Origin: Bacteroidota bacterium
GTDB lineage: Bacteria; Bacteroidota; Bacteroidia; Bacteroidales; JAGONC01
Length of the DNA stretch: 40,548 nucleotides
Assembly (NCBI GenBank): GCA_026391695.1
Contig: JAPLDP010000061.1
Location: 1-40,548 of the forward strand
Direction: 5' to 3'
The notes below the pieces were generated by a model that made no database searches, had not been told where the DNA came from, and saw only the letters and a list, made by a program, of their open reading frames with translations. Made by a program: the position numbers and the translations under genes. This document shows, one piece after another, positions 15,802-24,975 of this stretch (position 1 is its first letter; each line of letters starts with the position of its first letter).

Positions 15802-16989
15802 GTGAAGTTCATCAGATTACAAGTCTTTGTGCCCCTTTTAATTTTGTTTGCTTCTTTTTTGGAGAATTGCCAAAGAGACCAAGTTAGTAAGGATGAATGC
15901 ATTATACTTGGAAGATTTACCGGTATGGATGGGAGGACATTGTACCTAAAAGAGGTAGATATTCGCCAGTTAAGGCCGATTGATTCAATCCGTATAAAAA
16001 CAAATGATGAAAAATTCAAATTCCATCTAAATGTCATTGAACCTGGGTTCTATGTCATCCAGATAGGAACGTATGATTATTTCCCTCTTGTATTAAAAAG
16101 AGGAGATATTATTGATTTCCAGGCCGATGCATATGATGTTCATCGATCATACATGGTTAGCGGTACCAGTGATAATATTATCTTAAAACATTATTTTGAT
16201 TTCACAAATCGCAATGAGGAAAGAATTCAGAAACTAAACCAGGTATTCCTCAAGAGCAAAGAATTGCCAGATTTTGCAAGAATCAGGGATTCTATCAATG
16301 TTATTTATGAAACGATCATTCAAGATCAGCAGGATTCTGTTAAAAAAATCATCCGGCAGAATCCCGGATCACTTTCATCGCTTTTCATTATCAACCAGAA
16401 ATTTGGTCCGCAACCTGTTTTAAATGAGAAGGATCATTTGAATTATTTTTTAATATTAGACAGCGCTCTGACGATAAACTATCCAACTAACAAGCATACA
16501 TTAGATCACCATAAACGCATAGCGTCGTATAAGGAGGTAGAAATGGAGAGGCAGCTTATACTTGAAAATCTCAAAATTGGATCGAAAGCTCCAGATATAA
16601 GCTTAAATGATCCTCAGGGTATTCCTCATAAACTCTCGGATTATAGAAATAAAATCGTTTTACTCGATTTTTGGGCTGCCTGGTGTGCACCATGCCGGAA
16701 AGAAAACCAAAACCTTATTGCACTTTATGAAAAATATAAAAACAGGGATTTTGAGATTTTTAGTGTATCACTTGACAATAACAAAGACTTATGGGTCAAT
16801 GTCATTAAAACGGATAAAATAACCTGGATACAAGTCAGTGATCTAAAATATCCCAGCTCACCCATCCAAAAAATCTACAATGTGGAGGAGATTCCACAAT
16901 CCTATCTTATTGACCGGGAGGGCAAGATCATCGAAAAGAATTTAAAAGGTAAAGATCTGGCAGATAAACTAAAGGAATTGTTTAAATAA
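15802..16989 (+). CDS. TlpA-like thioredoxin-fold protein with N-terminal DUF4369-like domain
   Basis: The 395-residue protein is exported: a basic start and hydrophobic VFVPLLILFASFLENC precede Cys23, an atypical lipobox (LENC), so lipidation is possible but unsure. Residues 30-130 resemble the DUF4369 beta domain (FTGMDGRTLYLKEVDIRQLR). A helical linker follows (residues 130-250), and residues 255-395 form a thioredoxin fold of the TlpA/ResA type with the active site FWAAWCAPCRKE and the cis-Pro region EEIPQSYLIDREGKI. Such proteins reduce or exchange disulfides in the periplasm; partner proteins are unknown, though DsbD encoded at 20.4-22.5 kb is the type of inner-membrane reductant that feeds them. 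The GTG start at 15802 is preceded by a full consensus promoter. lpxH starts 38 bp after its stop. Confidence 0.87.
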   Translation: MKFIRLQVFVPLLILFASFLENCQRDQVSKDECIILGRFTGMDGRTLYLKEVDIRQLRPIDSIRIKTNDEKFKFHLNVIEPGFYVIQIGTYDYFPLVLKRGDIIDFQADAYDVHRSYMVSGTSDNIILKHYFDFTNRNEERIQKLNQVFLKSKELPDFARIRDSINVIYETIIQDQQDSVKKIIRQNPGSLSSLFIINQKFGPQPVLNEKDHLNYFLILDSALTINYPTNKHTLDHHKRIASYKEVEMERQLILENLKIGSKAPDISLNDPQGIPHKLSDYRNKIVLLDFWAAWCAPCRKENQNLIALYEKYKNRDFEIFSVSLDNNKDLWVNVIKTDKITWIQVSDLKYPSSPIQKIYNVEEIPQSYLIDREGKIIEKNLKGKDLADKLKELFK

Positions 16990-17027
16990 ACATCAGCATA
17001 TTGGAACTTACGGCTAAGAATCAAAAC

Positions 17028-17792
17028 ATGAAAGGAAAAATTTATTTTGCTTCTGATTTTCACCTTGGCATACCTGACCATGATAACAGTTTAAGAAGAG
17101 AAAAATTATTTATAAAGTGGTTGGATGAAGTAAAGCAGGATGCTTATGAGATCTACCTGATGGGTGATATCTTTGATTTCTGGTTTGAATATACTACAGT
17201 AGTTCCTAAAGGATTTGTGCGATTATTGGGTAAGCTGGCCGAAATTACAGATGAAGGTATACCCATTCATCTTTTCCGTGGCAATCATGATGTATGGGCA
17301 TTCGACTATCTGGAAAAAGAGATCCATATTCAACTGCACCGGAATCCGGAGATCAAGGAATTTTCCGGTCAAAAGTTTTATCTGGCACATGGTGACGGAC
17401 TTGGACCAGGTGATACCGGATATAAGTTTCTGAAGAAGACCTTTGCCTTCAGACCTAACCAATTCTTGTTTAGCTGGCTTCATCCTGATATTGGTACACG
17501 TCTCGGCTTATTCTTTTCAAAAAGGAGCCAATATGCTCATATAGCCAGGGAGGGTAAAAAGGAGAAAAAGAACCATTTAGAAAATGAAATGTTATATCAT
17601 TATGCAACAAGTATTCTAAAAGAGCATCCAGATATCGATTGTTTTATTTTCGGACATAGGCATCTACCCACCGATGTTAAAATAAATGGTCAAACCCGAT
17701 TCATCCTTCTAGGTGACTGGCTTGTCAACTTTTCATATGCTGTTTATGATGGTACAAATCTGGAGTTAAAGTTTTATCCTTCCTCATTTTAA
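17028..17792 (+). CDS. lpxH: UDP-2,3-diacylglucosamine diphosphatase LpxH
   Basis: LpxH hydrolyses UDP-2,3-diacylglucosamine to lipid X and UMP, the fourth step of lipid A synthesis, at the inner face of the cytoplasmic membrane. The 254-residue protein carries the calcineurin-like metallophosphoesterase motifs in order: SDFHLG (Asp10, His12), MGDIFDFWFEY, RGNHDVW, LAHGDGLGPGD and IFGHRHLP. GDIFDFWFEY and the following helical insert are typical of LpxH and its Bacteroidota homologues. I chose ATG at 17028 over TTG at 17001, because the family begins directly before the first metal motif. It lies 38 bp after the TlpA-like gene and its 3' end overlaps gapA by 9 bp on the other strand. Confidence 0.9.
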   Translation: MKGKIYFASDFHLGIPDHDNSLRREKLFIKWLDEVKQDAYEIYLMGDIFDFWFEYTTVVPKGFVRLLGKLAEITDEGIPIHLFRGNHDVWAFDYLEKEIHIQLHRNPEIKEFSGQKFYLAHGDGLGPGDTGYKFLKKTFAFRPNQFLFSWLHPDIGTRLGLFFSKRSQYAHIAREGKKEKKNHLENEMLYHYATSILKEHPDIDCFIFGHRHLPTDVKINGQTRFILLGDWLVNFSYAVYDGTNLELKFYPSSF

Positions 17793-18803
17793 GTTTGCCC
17801 ATTTTTCAACGAGTTCGACAAGCCTTGCTGCATAGCCGGTTTCATTATCATACCATGCTACTACTTTCACCAGATCATGCCTATCCCCAAGAACGGCAGT
17901 CAAACCAGCGTCAAAGATTGCTGAGTGGGTGTTACCGATGACATCAACCGATACGATGGGATCCTCAGTATATTGAAGTATTTTAAGAAACCGACCTTTA
18001 GCAGCTTTCTTAAAAGCGAGATTAATCTCTTTAATGGAGGTTCCCTTCCTAACGGTACATGTAAAATCTGTCAGCGATCCGTCAGGAACCGGAACACGAA
18101 TACCTGCTCCTCCCAGATTACCTTCCAGATGAGGGAATATCCGCGTTGATGCTTTGGCTGCACCTGTAGTGGTTGGGACGATCGAGATAGCAGCAGCCCT
18201 ACCCCGGCGCAGATCTTTATGTAGGCCATCTATAAGATTCTGATCCCTTGTATAAGAATGCACAGTCGTTATAAAGCCCTCATCAACGCCCCAGTTCTCA
18301 TCAAGAATCTGTATAAGAGGTGCCACGCAATTTGTTGTACAGGAAGAATTGGAAATGATGATGTCCTCTTTACTGAGAATATGATCATTGATGCCGAGAA
18401 CCAGGTATTTGACATCATCAGCGGGGCCTTTGGCAGGAGCCGAAATGATGACTTTCTTTGCACCTGCCCGTATATGTTTTAATGCATCTTTCTTTGTTGT
18501 GAATTCCCCTGTAGATTCAATTACGATGTCGATATCGGTCTCCCTCCAGGGAAGCTTTTCAGGATCTTGTTCAGATAATGCCAGTATTTTCCTTCCATTG
18601 ACAATCAGGTAATTATCCTTTACATTGATAGTTCCCTTGAATTTACCCTGAACAGAATCATAATTGAGCAGGTGTGCAAGTGTCCTGGCATCTGTCAGGT
18701 CATTGACAGCAATAACATCAATTTTTTTATTTTTGATCATTTGCCGGAATGTTATCCTTCCAATACGACCAAATCCATTGATAGCGACCTTAATACTTGA
18801 CAT
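17784..18803 (-). CDS. gapA: Glyceraldehyde-3-phosphate dehydrogenase, type I
   Basis: GAPDH catalyses the reversible oxidation and phosphorylation of glyceraldehyde 3-phosphate in glycolysis and gluconeogenesis. The 339-residue cytosolic protein has the Rossmann signature KVAINGFGRIGRITFRQM, the cofactor-selecting AVNDLTDA (Asp35, typical of NAD-specific forms), the catalytic SNSSCTTNCVAPL with Cys155, and the substrate-binding TGAAKA and PVPDGSLTDF segments, ending with WYDNETGYAARLVELVEKW. All key residues are present. It is a single gene with its own -7 element and converges on lpxH. Confidence 0.97.
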   Translation of the reverse strand: MSSIKVAINGFGRIGRITFRQMIKNKKIDVIAVNDLTDARTLAHLLNYDSVQGKFKGTINVKDNYLIVNGRKILALSEQDPEKLPWRETDIDIVIESTGEFTTKKDALKHIRAGAKKVIISAPAKGPADDVKYLVLGINDHILSKEDIIISNSSCTTNCVAPLIQILDENWGVDEGFITTVHSYTRDQNLIDGLHKDLRRGRAAAISIVPTTTGAAKASTRIFPHLEGNLGGAGIRVPVPDGSLTDFTCTVRKGTSIKEINLAFKKAAKGRFLKILQYTEDPIVSVDVIGNTHSAIFDAGLTAVLGDRHDLVKVVAWYDNETGYAARLVELVEKWANLK

Positions 18804-18826
18804 AGTACAATATTATTGACGTCCTC

Positions 18827-18834
18827 CAAAAGTA
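18827..18834 (-). promoter_or_regulatory. Putative -7 element of gapA
   Basis: The minus strand reads TACTTTTG, an exact TAnnTTTG, 23 bp upstream of the gapA ATG. The -33 region lacks a clear TTTG. Confidence 0.45.
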
Positions 18835-18984
18835 AACATTTTGAAAATTTAATAAGCTTTAGAACAGAATTATTATATTTATCCCCGTTTAAGGACCAAA
18901 TTAGTTGCTTTCAATTTAATAGCTTAAGAGCGATTAATCAGGTTGAAGTTAATATGTTTTAATCACTACTATAATAATCAACTC

Positions 18985-20373
18985 ATGGAATCAATAAAAC
19001 AGTATATTGAAGAAAATAAGCAACGTTTTCTGGATGAATTATTTGATCTGATAAGAATTCCCTCCATCAGTTCAATTTCAGAGCACAAACCCGATATGAT
19101 GAAAGCAGCCATTTACTGGCAAAAAGCTTTACTACAGGCAGGCGCTGATAAAGCTGAGGTTTTTGAGACAGAAGGCAATCCAATCACTTTTGCTGAAAAA
19201 ATCATTGATCCATTATTGCCAACAGTGCTTGTCTATGGCCATATGGATGTCATGCCAGTGGATCCTTTGGACCAGTGGAAGTCCAAACCATTTGAACCAG
19301 AAATCAGGGATGGGAAAATTTATGCCAGGGGAGCAGATGACGATAAAGGGCAGGCATATATCCATGCAAAAGCATTTGAATTCATGACGAGGACCTATTC
19401 ATTACCCTGTAATGTAAAATTTATGATCGAAGGAGAAGAGGAAGTCGGTTCGACAAGTTTAGGTAAGTTTTGCGAGATGTATAAAGAGATGCTCAAAGCA
19501 GATTTCATCCTCATTTCAGATACCGGCATGATCGATAAAGATACGCCGTCAGTTACCATCGGATTAAGAGGCTTATGCTACATGGAGGTTGAAGTGATTG
19601 GTCCGAACAGGGATCTTCATTCCGGGTTATATGGAGGTGCTGTTGCGAATCCAGTTAATGTACTGGCAAAGATGATTGCATCCTTGACAGACGAAAAGAA
19701 CAGAATCGCAATTCCAGGGTTTTATGACGACGTGGTTGAGATTAGACCGGAGGAAAGAAATGCTATGGCTAAAGCCCCTTTTAACCTGCAGAACTTTAAA
19801 AAAACATTAGATATTGCACAGGAAATGGGGGAAGATGGGTTTACTACAATTGAAAGGACTGGTATACGTCCTTCTCTGGATGTAAATGGTATCTGGGGAG
19901 GATATACCGGCGAGGGGGCTAAGACTGTCCTTCCCTCCAAAGCCTCCGCCAAGATTTCAATGCGCCTTGTACCTAATCAGGATCATAAAAAAATCGCAGC
20001 GATTTTTAAAAAACATTTCAGGTCGATTGCACCCGATTATGTTAAGGTAAATATCAAATATCTGCACGGTGGAAAACCATATGTATCTCCAATGGATATG
20101 ACTGCTTATAAAGCGGCTGAAAAAGCTTATCTCAAAGTTTATCGAATAGATCCGGTACCCTTCAGAAGCGGCGGAAGTATTCCTATTATTTCGTCCTTCG
20201 AATCCATTCTCGGCATCAAATCTATATTGATGGGATTTGGTCTGGAATCGGATGCCACTCACTCACCTAATGAAAACTTCTCTTTAGAGCAGTTCTTTAA
20301 AGGAATTGAAACAATCTATTATTTCTACCAGTATTATGGGGAAATGATTAAAAAGGGAGAGAAGCCTAGATAG
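18985..20373 (+). CDS. M20/M25/M40-family dipeptidase
   Basis: This 462-residue cytoplasmic metallopeptidase of the M20 family probably hydrolyses dipeptides or related amide bonds. The metal-binding and catalytic region reads VLVYGHMDVMPVD (His and the following Asp), RGADDDKGQ and IEGEEEVGS (catalytic Glu-Glu). Residues 215-330 form the dimerisation/lid domain, and the late motif FGLESDATHSPNENF contributes the last metal ligand. The subgroup is the one usually labelled dipeptidase or M20/M25/M40 family, common in Bacteroidota. I chose ATG at 18985 (MESIKQYIEENKQRF) over an upstream TTG. The stop directly abuts the stop of the convergent dsbD gene. Confidence 0.92.
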   Translation: MESIKQYIEENKQRFLDELFDLIRIPSISSISEHKPDMMKAAIYWQKALLQAGADKAEVFETEGNPITFAEKIIDPLLPTVLVYGHMDVMPVDPLDQWKSKPFEPEIRDGKIYARGADDDKGQAYIHAKAFEFMTRTYSLPCNVKFMIEGEEEVGSTSLGKFCEMYKEMLKADFILISDTGMIDKDTPSVTIGLRGLCYMEVEVIGPNRDLHSGLYGGAVANPVNVLAKMIASLTDEKNRIAIPGFYDDVVEIRPEERNAMAKAPFNLQNFKKTLDIAQEMGEDGFTTIERTGIRPSLDVNGIWGGYTGEGAKTVLPSKASAKISMRLVPNQDHKKIAAIFKKHFRSIAPDYVKVNIKYLHGGKPYVSPMDMTAYKAAEKAYLKVYRIDPVPFRSGGSIPIISSFESILGIKSILMGFGLESDATHSPNENFSLEQFFKGIETIYYFYQYYGEMIKKGEKPR

Positions 20374-22503
20374 TTATTTTGAGCCATTCCTTCTCTTGAA
20401 TTCCGCAATACCTTTGTCAAGAAAATCAACAAATGCCTCAACATTAAGGTTATATGCCCTCGGATCGGTTAACAATTCTCCCTTATGGTCAAGCAACACA
20501 TAATATGGTTGAGCGTTAACATTGAACCTGGTTATTTGAAAATCGGCATATTTTTTCCCAACAGAATTTTTTACCTTACCATCGTATGTTGATGTTATCC
20601 ATTCTGATTCTGGTATTTTTGTCTTATCATCCACATAAAGAGCGATGACGATATAATTTTCCTTGAGACGTTTAAGAACTTTCGGATCAGACCATACATT
20701 GGCCTCCATCTCACGACAATTCACGCAACCATGCCCTGTGAAATCGATAAAAACCGGTTTATTTTGTTGCTTTGCGCAGGTAAGACCTTGTTCATAGTCG
20801 AAATAGCCTTCCAATCCATGTGGCAAGTCAAGAATATCAGAATACTTCGGTTTATCACAGATTTCAGAATTGGAGACTTCATTTATACCTCCGCTGAGCT
20901 TGATATTGTCGCGGATGATTTTATTGAGATCAAAATCAAGGGTGGTCTGAGGCGGCATATAACCGGATAATTTCTTCAGTGGAGCACCGATCATGCCGGG
21001 AATCATGTACACCACAAAAGAAAAGGTAAATATGGCAAGAATTGCACGTGTAACGCTGATATGTTGGACATCACTGTCATGAGCAAATTTAAGCTTACCA
21101 AGCAGATAGAATCCCATAAGTGTGAAGATGACTATCCAAAGTGCGAGGTAAACTTCTCTGTCAAGAATTCCCCAATGATAGGTTTGGTCAGCTATGCTGA
21201 GAAATTTCAGACCAAGTGCCAGTTCGATGAATCCAAGTACAACTTTTACCGAATTAAGCCAGCCACCGGATTTTGGCAGGCTACCAAGCCATGACGGGAA
21301 AAAAGCAAAAATAGTAAACGGGAGTGCAAATGCAAGTGAAAAACCCAGCATACCAATGATGGGTTTAAGGATCTGTCCACCGGCAGATTCAACCAGTATC
21401 GCACCAACAAGCGGACCAGTGCAAGAAAAAGAAACCAGTGCAAGAGTAAAGGCCATAAAAAAAGGTGCGGTAATTCCGCCCTTGTCAGCTTGCTTGTCAG
21501 CCTTATTGATCAGCCAGCTGGGAAGGGTCATTTCAAAAGCACCAAGAAACGATGCAGCGAAGACCATGAAAATCAGGAAAAACAAAATATTCGGCAGCCA
21601 GTGTGTACTAAGGAAATTGGCAAAATTAGCTCCTAAAGTCACAGCTACCAGAGTTCCGATAATTGTATAGATGGCAATTATAGATAATCCGTAAATGATC
21701 GCCTGGAATTTCGCTTTCTTCTTTTTTTCATTATCATGCATGAAAAATGTTACCGTCATGGGGATCATCGGGAAGACACATGGCGTGATAATAGCAGCCA
21801 GACCAGCTAAGATGGATAAAATGAAAAATCCCCAAAGTGATCTTTTCATCCTGATATTATGAGAATCCTCAATATTATCTGCCTTTAAGGTGGTAGATTC
21901 TCTTTTAGCTGTCTGTTGAGTAATAAGTGTATCTGAATCATCAGCCAGGGTGAGAGTATTCACTTGAGCGATGGGGAGTTGAGATCCATCAGCTTTTTCT
22001 GTCGTGGTAACTCCTGTCTTTATAGCATGATCAAAAATGAACTCAAATTCTTCGTCAGCCGGTGGTATACACTTAGTGTTATCACAAGACATGAAATCTA
22101 TATAGCCTTTGACTGTCAGAGGCTTATCAACAAGCAATTTTATTTTCTGGGTGAAAATGGCCTTTTCTGTAAAGTACTTGAGCACCATCTTGAAACTCGA
22201 GTCATATTCTTCAAGCGCATTGGATTCCATGACTTTACCAACTCTCATGATTCCGGGATTTTCTTCAAATGTGAAGGTAGTCGCCGGAGGCGCTGAATCA
22301 ATATACTGTGAATAAAGATGCCAGTTGGAATCGATAGTAGCCAAAAAAACAAGTTCAACCTCTTGATTTCCAAGATTCTTAGTGCTAAAGCTCCACTTTA
22401 CCGGTTGAAGCACCTGAGATGATCCGGCAAGCGATGCCAGTAAAAAAAACTTGAATAGTATCGGACGCCAGATGTGGAGCCAATATCGAAATAATACAGT
22501 CAT
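20374..22503 (-). CDS. dsbD: Thiol:disulfide interchange protein DsbD
   Basis: DsbD moves electrons from cytoplasmic thioredoxin across the inner membrane to periplasmic thiol proteins. The 709-residue protein has all three modules. After a signal segment, residues 30-150 form the N-terminal domain with its cysteine pair in SCDNTKCIPP. Residues 220-530 hold about eight membrane helices with the two redox cysteines in IITPCVFPMIPMTV and SFSCTGPLVGAIL. The C-terminal thioredoxin domain has GHGCVNCREME. Length and order match the family. I chose ATG at 22503, 19-20 bp after the predicted transcription start; a TTG two codons upstream is less likely. tilS ends 95 bp upstream, and a -7 element in that gap suggests separate transcription. 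Confidence 0.95.
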   Translation of the reverse strand: MTVLFRYWLHIWRPILFKFFLLASLAGSSQVLQPVKWSFSTKNLGNQEVELVFLATIDSNWHLYSQYIDSAPPATTFTFEENPGIMRVGKVMESNALEEYDSSFKMVLKYFTEKAIFTQKIKLLVDKPLTVKGYIDFMSCDNTKCIPPADEEFEFIFDHAIKTGVTTTEKADGSQLPIAQVNTLTLADDSDTLITQQTAKRESTTLKADNIEDSHNIRMKRSLWGFFILSILAGLAAIITPCVFPMIPMTVTFFMHDNEKKKKAKFQAIIYGLSIIAIYTIIGTLVAVTLGANFANFLSTHWLPNILFFLIFMVFAASFLGAFEMTLPSWLINKADKQADKGGITAPFFMAFTLALVSFSCTGPLVGAILVESAGGQILKPIIGMLGFSLAFALPFTIFAFFPSWLGSLPKSGGWLNSVKVVLGFIELALGLKFLSIADQTYHWGILDREVYLALWIVIFTLMGFYLLGKLKFAHDSDVQHISVTRAILAIFTFSFVVYMIPGMIGAPLKKLSGYMPPQTTLDFDLNKIIRDNIKLSGGINEVSNSEICDKPKYSDILDLPHGLEGYFDYEQGLTCAKQQNKPVFIDFTGHGCVNCREMEANVWSDPKVLKRLKENYIVIALYVDDKTKIPESEWITSTYDGKVKNSVGKKYADFQITRFNVNAQPYYVLLDHKGELLTDPRAYNLNVEAFVDFLDKGIAEFKRRNGSK

Positions 22504-22526
22504 GTGCAAAAACTTTATTAAGAAGG

Positions 22527-22534
22527 CAAAAGTA
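22527..22534 (-). promoter_or_regulatory. Putative -7 element of dsbD
   Basis: The minus strand reads TACTTTTG, an exact TAnnTTTG, 23 bp upstream of the dsbD ATG at 22503. No clear -33 box is visible. Confidence 0.45.
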
Positions 22535-22598
22535 AGTAAATACTGGGAATTGAATATGTTAAAAATTTCTAATTATTTACAAAAACAGAAATAGATGG

Positions 22599-23936
22599 TC
22601 AATCTGTAAATAGTTTAATTTGAAAAATCTTCCTAGTCTTTGCTGTAATACAGTAACGGTTATCGATTCTTTTACCAATCACCCATATTATGGCTTCACC
22701 TGAAATAAACAACCAGGTATTTTCTTTTTCATACAGTGACATTTTTTCGTCGATAAAAAAATCACTTATTTTTTTTCTCCCTTTTGAACCAAATGGATAG
22801 AAATAATCGCCTTTTTTCCATTTGCGCAATTCAAGAGGGAATGTCAATTCATCATAATCCAGGCAAGCAACAGAGGGTTGATCTGTGACAATATTATTCT
22901 TCCATTCTTCGATGACACTAAATTTCAGCCGGAGGGGATCATCCAGGAACAGAATATCATTGTCAATCAGGATATTATCAGGAACATCTTTGTCTGTGAG
23001 ATCTTTTCTGTATATGATCAGGTACTCCCTGTCTTTAAGTAATCTGTGGGATTTTGAAATAAATTGTTTACCTGGTATTTCATCAAGAGCGGAAATGATC
23101 CGTTCTACAGTAGGGTAGTTAAATCCATATGGAGAAAGCATCTCAAAGATATAACTTTTCTGAGATTTTAGAGATTTGACGTTTTCAATCAATATTTTGG
23201 TCACCGATTTATCGGTCTGAATTATGCCATCCAGTCTGGCTTTCACGTGTTCATGATAAATGGATTCTGCTTCCCTGATCCTGTAAATTGACTCTGTGAT
23301 TATCCTCTGATAGTCAGGTTCTATACTTCTAAGGATTGGAATCAGCTGAAGCCTTATCTGATTACGGAGATATTTTAGAGACAAATTAGAGTTATCTGTT
23401 CTGTATGCCAGATCATTCTCAATGATAAACTTCTCAATATCCTCGCGGAATGTAAATAGCATAGGGTGGATGATCTTGTCATGTTTGGGTAGGATACCAT
23501 GTAATCCAGTAATGCCTGTTCCCCTGATGAGATTAATGAAAAGTGTTTCGATCTGGTCGTCGGCATGATGAGCGGTGGCCAGATACTGATAATCATATGT
23601 CGCCAGTAACTCTTCAAACCATTCATAGCGTAATTCCCTTGCTGCCATTTGGATGGACAATCCTTTATCACTTGCATAAGCCAAGGTATCCATTTTTTTT
23701 GAAAAGAAGGTAACATGCAGTCGCTCTGCCATTGCTTGAACGAATAAAAGGTCTGCATCAGAATCAGCACCTCTCAGACCAAAGTTGCAATGAGCAATTC
23801 CAAATGAAAATCCAGCCCGTTGGAACAGTGTTGTCATAGCGACAGAATCCATACCGCCGCTGACTGCTAATAAAATCCGGTCACCGGATTTAAATAGTTT
23901 TTCTAAGGTAATATAATCCAGAAAGGCTTTAAACAT
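22599..23936 (-). CDS. tilS: tRNA(Ile)-lysidine synthetase TilS
   Basis: TilS attaches lysine to C34 of tRNA-Ile(CAU), using ATP, so that the tRNA reads AUA codons as isoleucine. The 445-residue protein starts with the PP-loop ATPase motif LLAVSGGMDSVAM (residues 22-34), followed by AHCNFGLRGADSDAD, the conserved TAHHADDQIETLFINLIRGTG, and the KYLRNQIRLQLIPIL segment. The C-terminal part (residues 300-445) contains the lysidine-specific substrate-binding domain with LRKWKKGDYFYPFGSKGRKK and KISDFFIDEKM. All key motifs are intact. The ATG directly abuts the korB stop, so it is probably translated from the korAB transcript. Confidence 0.97.
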   Translation of the reverse strand: MFKAFLDYITLEKLFKSGDRILLAVSGGMDSVAMTTLFQRAGFSFGIAHCNFGLRGADSDADLLFVQAMAERLHVTFFSKKMDTLAYASDKGLSIQMAARELRYEWFEELLATYDYQYLATAHHADDQIETLFINLIRGTGITGLHGILPKHDKIIHPMLFTFREDIEKFIIENDLAYRTDNSNLSLKYLRNQIRLQLIPILRSIEPDYQRIITESIYRIREAESIYHEHVKARLDGIIQTDKSVTKILIENVKSLKSQKSYIFEMLSPYGFNYPTVERIISALDEIPGKQFISKSHRLLKDREYLIIYRKDLTDKDVPDNILIDNDILFLDDPLRLKFSVIEEWKNNIVTDQPSVACLDYDELTFPLELRKWKKGDYFYPFGSKGRKKISDFFIDEKMSLYEKENTWLFISGEAIIWVIGKRIDNRYCITAKTRKIFQIKLFTD

Positions 23937-24974
23937 CTAGATTTCCCAGACATTCCCACTGTTCATTAGGTCGTCAACCGTTTTGATCTTATTTTCTTCT
24001 CTTGCTTTTTTGATCTGTGCTTCCATTACATCCTCATAGACATTGTCATCATAAGATCTGATAACACCTGTTGCAACTGGATATTCAGGCAGGGTCATGC
24101 GTACAAGCATATAATGCAAAGCATCATCAGGACTTTTCGCATTATGAATCAGGATATCCTGCTCACTAATTCCATTTACACCAATTGTAACAACCTTCAA
24201 CCGCATACCTTTAAGCATCAGGCCTTTATTTTTGTTTTTGCCAAAAATCATAGGCTTTCCGTGTTCCAGATAGATCTGGTGATCATCTTTCAATTCTTTA
24301 CTTGTAATTGAGTAATGAATGCCATTATTGAATATAACGCAATTCTGTAAAATTTCAACCACTGATGTACCTTTATGTTTAGCGGCCTCAACAAAAACTT
24401 CCTTCATCCGCTGTGGCTCGGTATCAGGAATCCGTGCAAAAAAAGTTCCCTGGGAGCCCATGACCAATTCACCTGGAATGAATGGAGATTCAATTGTTCC
24501 ATCAGGAGAACTTTTAGTTTTGAGACCTTTTGGCGATGTGGGAGAGAACTGTCCTTTAGTCAGGCCATAAATCCTATTGTTAAAGAGTAAAATATTAATG
24601 TCAATATTTCTTCGGACCAGGTGAATAAAATGATTTCCTCCAATTGCCATACAATCGCCGTCACCGGTTATCTGCCATACACTGAGTTTAGGATTGGCGA
24701 TTTTTATGCCGGAGGCAACAGCGGAGCCCCTTCCATGAAGTCCATGAAAACCATAGGTATTGATATAGTATGGAAACCGTGATGAACAACCGATGCCTGA
24801 AACTATCACGACATCCTCTTTTCTGACTCCTACTTCAGGTAAGGCATTCTGAACTGACGAGAGGATGGCATAGTCACCACAACCGGCACACCATTTAACA
24901 GGCTGGTCCAGCTTGAAATCTTCTTTAGAAACTATCGGCGTGGATAAATCTTCGGTCTGAAATTCATTTGCCAT
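23937..24974 (-). CDS. korB: 2-oxoglutarate:ferredoxin oxidoreductase, beta subunit
   Basis: KorB is the thiamine-diphosphate-binding subunit of 2-oxoglutarate:ferredoxin oxidoreductase, which converts 2-oxoglutarate and CoA to succinyl-CoA, CO2 and reduced ferredoxin, or the reverse. The 345-residue protein has KWCAGCGDYAILSSVQNALP, SGIGCSSRFPYYINTYGFHG, and the TPP/Mg motif TGDGDCMAIGGNHFIHLVRR with NNRIYGLTKGQFSPTSPKG. The cysteines in CAGCG and GIGCS are those expected to bind the Fe-S cluster with one further Cys. It begins 1 bp after the korA stop, and a GGAGG lies 12 bp before its ATG, a rare Shine-Dalgarno-like site here. The substrate assignment rests mainly on the korA partner. Confidence 0.93.
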   Translation of the reverse strand: MANEFQTEDLSTPIVSKEDFKLDQPVKWCAGCGDYAILSSVQNALPEVGVRKEDVVIVSGIGCSSRFPYYINTYGFHGLHGRGSAVASGIKIANPKLSVWQITGDGDCMAIGGNHFIHLVRRNIDINILLFNNRIYGLTKGQFSPTSPKGLKTKSSPDGTIESPFIPGELVMGSQGTFFARIPDTEPQRMKEVFVEAAKHKGTSVVEILQNCVIFNNGIHYSITSKELKDDHQIYLEHGKPMIFGKNKNKGLMLKGMRLKVVTIGVNGISEQDILIHNAKSPDDALHYMLVRMTLPEYPVATGVIRSYDDNVYEDVMEAQIKKAREENKIKTVDDLMNSGNVWEI

Positions 24975-24975
24975 T